A stretch of 46,935 bases of DNA, taken from positions 1 to 46,935 of the forward strand of contig DFAM01000021.1 in assembly GCA_002365595.1 (NCBI GenBank). The letters run 5' to 3'. Source of the stretch: Acinetobacter sp. UBA3106 (GTDB lineage: Bacteria; Pseudomonadota; Gammaproteobacteria; Pseudomonadales; Moraxellaceae). Both the position numbers and the translations under genes were made by a program. Shown here in pieces: positions 43,927 through 46,935 of this stretch (its first letter is position 1; every line of letters starts with the position of its first letter). The notes beneath the pieces were generated by a model. That model made no database searches, had not been told where the DNA came from, and saw only the letters and a program-made list of their open reading frames with translations.

Positions 43927-44700
43927 GTGTTTGTAGATACTCACTGCCATTTAACCATGCTGGATTTAACCCCTTACGATGGTAATCTGGATCTGGCATT
44001 AGCTCAGGCGCGTGAAGCTGGGGTATCCAAATTCATGACCATCTCAGTTGATCTGGACGATCATATCGAGCTTGCGAAAATTGCAGCACGTCATACTGAT
44101 GTCGGATACAGTGTCGGTGTTCATCCCTGTGAAGATCCTGTGACCATGGCACGTGCCACTACGGATTATTTAATTGAGCTGGCACAGCCTGAAAAAGTGT
44201 GGGCAATTGGAGAAACCGGTCTGGATTATTTTCACAGTACCGATTTTATTGCTGAGCAGAAACAATGTTTTGCACGGCATATCCATGCCTCTCAGGCAGT
44301 AAAAAAGCCGGTGGTGGTACATACCCGCGCAGCCAAGCAGGATACGGTAGATATCATTCGGGCTGAAAAATCGACGCATGGTATTTTGCACTGTTTTACT
44401 GAAGATTGGGAAACCGCTAAAGCTGTGCTGGATTGTGGTTATTATGTGTCATTTTCCGGAATCGTTTCGTTTAAAAATGCCCAGGATTTACGTGATGTGG
44501 TAAAACAGGTGCCACTGGACCGGGTGTTGATTGAAACTGACAGTCCTTATCTGGCTCCAGTTCCGTATAGAGGAAAGTCTAATGAACCAAAATACGTTCC
44601 CTATGTAGCCAAAGCCTTAAGTGATGTATATGATAAGTCCGTTGAGGAAATCGCTTTCATTACAATGCAGAACTTTGAAAACCTCCTCAATTTAAAGTAA
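43927..44700 (+). CDS. TatD-family metal-dependent DNase
   Basis: The 257-residue TIM-barrel hydrolase has the metal ligands of the TatD family: FVDTHCHL at the start, IGETGLDYF, VVHTRAAK, LHCFTED and LIETDSPYLAPVPYRGKSNE. Such proteins are 3'-5' DNases or deoxyribonucleases acting in DNA repair and turnover. The start is GTG 43927 with AGGA upstream. Position after pilZ suggests the YcfH subgroup rather than TatD itself. Confidence 0.9.
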   Translation: MFVDTHCHLTMLDLTPYDGNLDLALAQAREAGVSKFMTISVDLDDHIELAKIAARHTDVGYSVGVHPCEDPVTMARATTDYLIELAQPEKVWAIGETGLDYFHSTDFIAEQKQCFARHIHASQAVKKPVVVHTRAAKQDTVDIIRAEKSTHGILHCFTEDWETAKAVLDCGYYVSFSGIVSFKNAQDLRDVVKQVPLDRVLIETDSPYLAPVPYRGKSNEPKYVPYVAKALSDVYDKSVEEIAFITMQNFENLLNLK

Positions 44701-44739
44701 ATAATTTAAATTGATATAAGCGCAGAAGAGAATTACAGA

Positions 44740-45360
44740 GTGAAGATGGACCGTCAGGCTCAGTTTCGAGCAAGAGAAGCGTTAATTTTTCAGGTTGCAG
44801 AGCAGCTGCTGTTAGAAAATGGCGAATCAGGGATGACACTAGATGCGTTGGCAGCAGAACTCGATCTGGCGAAGGGAACTCTATATAAACATTTCCAAAG
44901 TAAGGATGAGCTTTACATGTTGCTCATTATTCGTAATGAGAACATGTTACTCGAGATGATCAAAGATGCCCAGAAAGCCTTCCCGGAGCATCTGGCATTC
45001 TTTATGCTGCACCATCTACATCATCCTGAGCGCACAGTACTGTTCCACCAAATTGAAGAACGTCTTTCTACCACCGGTATAGGAATCAATCTTTTATTTA
45101 GCGAACTGTATCAGGTCAGAAAACAGCGTTTGCGCATTATTATCCGTATGACTGAAAGCTATCTGGAAAGTATTCAAAGTGGCATGTCTACACGAGATTA
45201 TCTGGCATCGATCTGGGCCTTGACGCATGGTGCGGCAGCTATTCTGAATTCCAGTTTTTACCAGCGCTATTTGGGTTCACGTGACACATTACGCGTGGCT
45301 TATATCGATCAGGCCTTGGCCATGCCAAAACAGGTCGGTTCTGCGGAACAGTTTGCTTAA
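44740..45360 (+). CDS. TetR-family transcriptional regulator
   Basis: The 206-residue protein has an N-terminal TetR DNA-binding domain: ALIFQVAEQLLLENGESGMT, LDALAAELDLAKGTLYKHF then QSKDELYMLLI. The C-terminal ligand domain is helical and unlike a named subgroup. GTG 44740 has AGAAGAG at good spacing; ATG 44746 is the alternative. It sits 9 bp before gspH and may be co-transcribed with the pseudopilin genes, so control of secretion or of the distant tatD-side operon are both possible. Confidence 0.85.
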   Translation: MKMDRQAQFRAREALIFQVAEQLLLENGESGMTLDALAAELDLAKGTLYKHFQSKDELYMLLIIRNENMLLEMIKDAQKAFPEHLAFFMLHHLHHPERTVLFHQIEERLSTTGIGINLLFSELYQVRKQRLRIIIRMTESYLESIQSGMSTRDYLASIWALTHGAAAILNSSFYQRYLGSRDTLRVAYIDQALAMPKQVGSAEQFA

Positions 45361-45369
45361 AGGTATGCC

Positions 45370-45930
45370 ATGAAGCCAATCCGATCATTTTCAATTCGTG
45401 GTTTTACCTTGATCGAGTTGATGGTGGTCATCGTGATTATGGCAATCATGGCATCTTTAATCCTGACCAATATTAACGGGGTAGACCAGCGTAAAGCCAT
45501 GCAGGCACGGGAAGTGTTTATTATGGATTTACACAGGATTAACCGTGAAGCCAATGATCAGGCACGGATTTTTGCCCTGAATGTGCAAGCGGCCACGGAT
45601 GTATCGCCGTTTCATTATGGGGTGATGGAGTATTTAGTGCCATCCCTGCAAAATAAACAAAATTCCACTCTGACTGAAAATAAAAAATGGCAGGAGTATT
45701 CAGAGTTTTCTGAGCGTGCTTTACCTGAGCAGGTTTCATTCAGTATTACTGCGCTCGATCATCGCCAGGAAAATGCCAATAATGACGATTTGCTGAATTC
45801 GAATGCCCCTAAATTGGTATGGCTGGGTAATGGTGAAGCCAAACCTGTACGTATTCAATTTTATTTCGAGCAGCGCCCAATTGGTGAAGAAATCGAGATT
45901 GATCATTTGGGTAAAATCAATGCAAGCTAA
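45370..45930 (+). CDS. gspH: Type II secretion minor pseudopilin GspH
   Basis: A minor pseudopilin of the type II secretion pseudopilus tip. The 186 residues begin with an 11-residue basic leader (MKPIRSFSIRG) and the prepilin-peptidase site G|FTLIE, with Glu at +5, followed by the hydrophobic helix LMVVIVIMAIMASLIL. The periplasmic part is the GspH/FimT-like domain. Order H-I-J in the next genes supports the call over FimT. Overlaps gspI by 11 bp. Confidence 0.88.
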   Translation: MKPIRSFSIRGFTLIELMVVIVIMAIMASLILTNINGVDQRKAMQAREVFIMDLHRINREANDQARIFALNVQAATDVSPFHYGVMEYLVPSLQNKQNSTLTENKKWQEYSEFSERALPEQVSFSITALDHRQENANNDDLLNSNAPKLVWLGNGEAKPVRIQFYFEQRPIGEEIEIDHLGKINAS

Positions 45931-46453
45931 ATACTCAAAGCATCACTGCAATTCAGATACAACCTTCGGGTTTTCTTACGCGACAATGCCGCTCAGGTCG
46001 AGAATTACTCGACTTAATTATGTGCACGCCAAACATAATTCGTCATCTTGCGCTCGGACGAAACGGTGTTTCGTTTATCCTCGCTCAGGTTTTACGCTAT
46101 TGGAAGTCATGGTGGCTTTAGCTATTTTTGCGACCGCAGCTATCGCATTCACCAAAGTGGCAATGCAATATACCCAAGCCACCTCGAACGCAATTTTAAG
46201 AACCAAAGCACAATTTGTGGCATTGAATGAAGTTGCTGTAATGGAAATTAATCAGGAGTGGTTGCAAGGGACTCAATCCAAACAGGTCACACAGCAGGGT
46301 GAAACCTGGCAAATTGATAAATCTGCACAATCCACCATTAGCCCGAATGTACAGCGTGTTGAAGTGCAAATCAGTTTGTTTAATGTGGAAACTGGTAAGG
46401 TTGAATCAGGAGTGACGCATTTGGTTTTCTTCAACCCGAAGGCCAAAGCATGA
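45920..46453 (+). CDS. gspI: Type II secretion minor pseudopilin GspI with an abnormally long leader
   Basis: GspI caps the pseudopilus together with GspJ and GspK. The mature part is standard: SG|FTLLEVMVALAIFATAA with Glu at +5, then LRTKAQFVALNEVA and a short periplasmic domain. The start ATG 45920 overlaps the end of gspH, which is the usual arrangement, but it predicts a 57-residue leader; 5-25 is normal. The extra part (about 45950-46080) is rich in Arg, Ser, Cys and His and is encoded by hairpin-rich DNA, described separately. Internal starts ATG 45986 or GTG 46022 would give leaders of 35 or 23. Total 177 residues from ATG 45920. Confidence 0.85.
   Translation: MQAKYSKHHCNSDTTFGFSYATMPLRSRITRLNYVHAKHNSSSCARTKRCFVYPRSGFTLLEVMVALAIFATAAIAFTKVAMQYTQATSNAILRTKAQFVALNEVAVMEINQEWLQGTQSKQVTQQGETWQIDKSAQSTISPNVQRVEVQISLFNVETGKVESGVTHLVFFNPKAKA
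45950..46080. repeat. Hairpin-rich insertion-like segment in the gspI leader
   Basis: Three perfect inverted repeats lie in a row: GTCGAG/CTCGAC (45997-46013), AATTATGT/ACATAATT (46016-46040) and ACGAAAC/GTTTCGT (46058-46074). A 9-bp direct repeat, CGCTCAGGT, occurs at 45990-45998 and 46082-46090. The base composition and codon use differ from the flanking pseudopilin genes. The exact borders are not certain. It reads like a dispersed palindromic repeat that happens to stay open in the gspI frame. Confidence 0.65.
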
Positions 46454-46935
46454 AAAAGCAGACTAAGAAAAATAAAAAAGGTTTCACTTTGGTTGAACTT
46501 TTGGTCGCGATTGCCATATTTGCGGTACTGTCTGCATTGGGCTGGAAAGTATTTGATTACTTAATCAAAGTGAAAGATCGTAATACTCAACATGAAGTGA
46601 ATTTAGGACAATTACAAGAAGCCTATCAGCAAATTCTGCGTGATACCGTACAGGCTGTGCCGCTCAATGCGAATATCAATGGGGATATTCAGCCCGCTTT
46701 GGTGCTACAAAATGGTCGTTTTAATTTTAGTAAAACCGGTGTGACTGATCCCTTGAATCAGGGCATTTCTCCAGATGAGAGAGTGGAATACCAATATCGT
46801 GCCGATGAAAAGAAACTCTACCGATTAAAGTATCGCAATTTAAATAGTACAGGGCGAGATCAGCCTGAATCCAGTGTACTGTTAAATGATGTTGACCAGT
46901 TTGAAATTGTGGGATTAAATCCGAATGAAATCAAC
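46450..46935 (+). CDS. gspJ: Type II secretion minor pseudopilin GspJ (3' end cut by window)
   Basis: The frame starts at an ATG overlapping the gspI TGA (ATGA) and stays open to the last base, giving 162 residues of a protein usually about 200 long. It has an 11-residue basic leader (MKKQTKKNKKG), the site G|FTLVE with Glu at +5 and the helix LLVAIAIFAVLSALGW. The periplasmic segment (LQEAYQQILRDTVQAVPL, then a YQYRADEKKLYRLKYR strand) fits GspJ. Order after gspI supports the assignment. Confidence 0.88.
   Translation, partial: MKKQTKKNKKGFTLVELLVAIAIFAVLSALGWKVFDYLIKVKDRNTQHEVNLGQLQEAYQQILRDTVQAVPLNANINGDIQPALVLQNGRFNFSKTGVTDPLNQGISPDERVEYQYRADEKKLYRLKYRNLNSTGRDQPESSVLLNDVDQFEIVGLNPNEIN

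Noticed and set aside
45803..45919. Extended upstream frame before gspI inside gspH
   Set aside because: The frame is open but lies within gspH in another phase. The ATG at 45920 overlapping the gspH stop is the natural start.
45990..46090. 9-bp direct repeat CGCTCAGGT as a target-site duplication
   Set aside because: Removing one copy and the 92 bp between would break the reading frame into GFTLLE, so it does not mark the borders of a simple in-frame insertion.
1..46935. CRISPR array, tRNA, rRNA, integrase or insertion sequence
   Set aside because: No regularly spaced direct repeats, no cloverleaf-like sequence and no transposase or integrase motif was recognised. Short decayed remnants cannot be excluded by eye.

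Overview
The window looks like a chromosomal segment of an Acinetobacter species (Gammaproteobacteria, Moraxellaceae). I infer this from the moderately AT-rich base use, the very long glycine-rich Hfq tail, the lptD-surA pair divergent from amgK-murU, and the order rsmG-parA-parB-exbB-exbD-msbA-lpxK-kdsB-holB-pilZ-tatD. No database search was possible, so the genus is an inference. Most of the window is ordinary core genome. No phage, integron, CRISPR array, rRNA or tRNA was recognised.

Positions 1-8420 hold stress and transport genes: the end of an unknown gene, a YeeE/YedE sulfur-compound permease, a VIT1/CCC1-type transporter gene broken by several lesions, a small alanine-rich lipoprotein, ahpF, a DUF1653 protein, an O-methyltransferase, a KTSC-domain protein, an LtrA-family membrane protein and ahpC. 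The two halves of the alkyl hydroperoxide reductase system (ahpC, ahpF) are both present but separated by about 3 kb.

Positions 8900-21050 carry hrpA (with an in-frame palindromic insertion), a FabH-like synthase followed by an acyltransferase, a large protein of unknown role with a possible PcfJ-like tail, a PIF1-like helicase, a small protein with repeated YDY-type motifs, a gene-poor decayed stretch and a metR-type LysR regulator. Positions 21200-25650 hold an MFS transporter, a DUF441 membrane protein, two pseudouridine synthases, a GNAT acetyltransferase and a lone RelB/DinJ-type antitoxin.

Positions 25780-29780 form the conserved tsaE-mutL-miaA-hfq cluster (tRNA modification, mismatch repair, RNA chaperone). 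Then lptD-surA (outer-membrane biogenesis, minus strand) faces amgK-murU (peptidoglycan sugar recycling, plus strand). From 35600 to the end everything is on the plus strand with short gaps or overlaps: rsmG, chromosome partition parAB, an ExbB/ExbD pair, the lipid A/LPS genes msbA-lpxK-kdsB, holB, pilZ, tatD, a TetR regulator and the type II secretion minor pseudopilins gspH, gspI and gspJ (the last cut by the window end).

The most unusual signals are two places where repeat-like, hairpin-rich DNA appears to have been absorbed in frame into essential-type genes: about 77 bp in hrpA, and roughly 130 bp in the prepilin leader of gspI, which predicts a 57-residue leader where its neighbours gspH and gspJ have 11.
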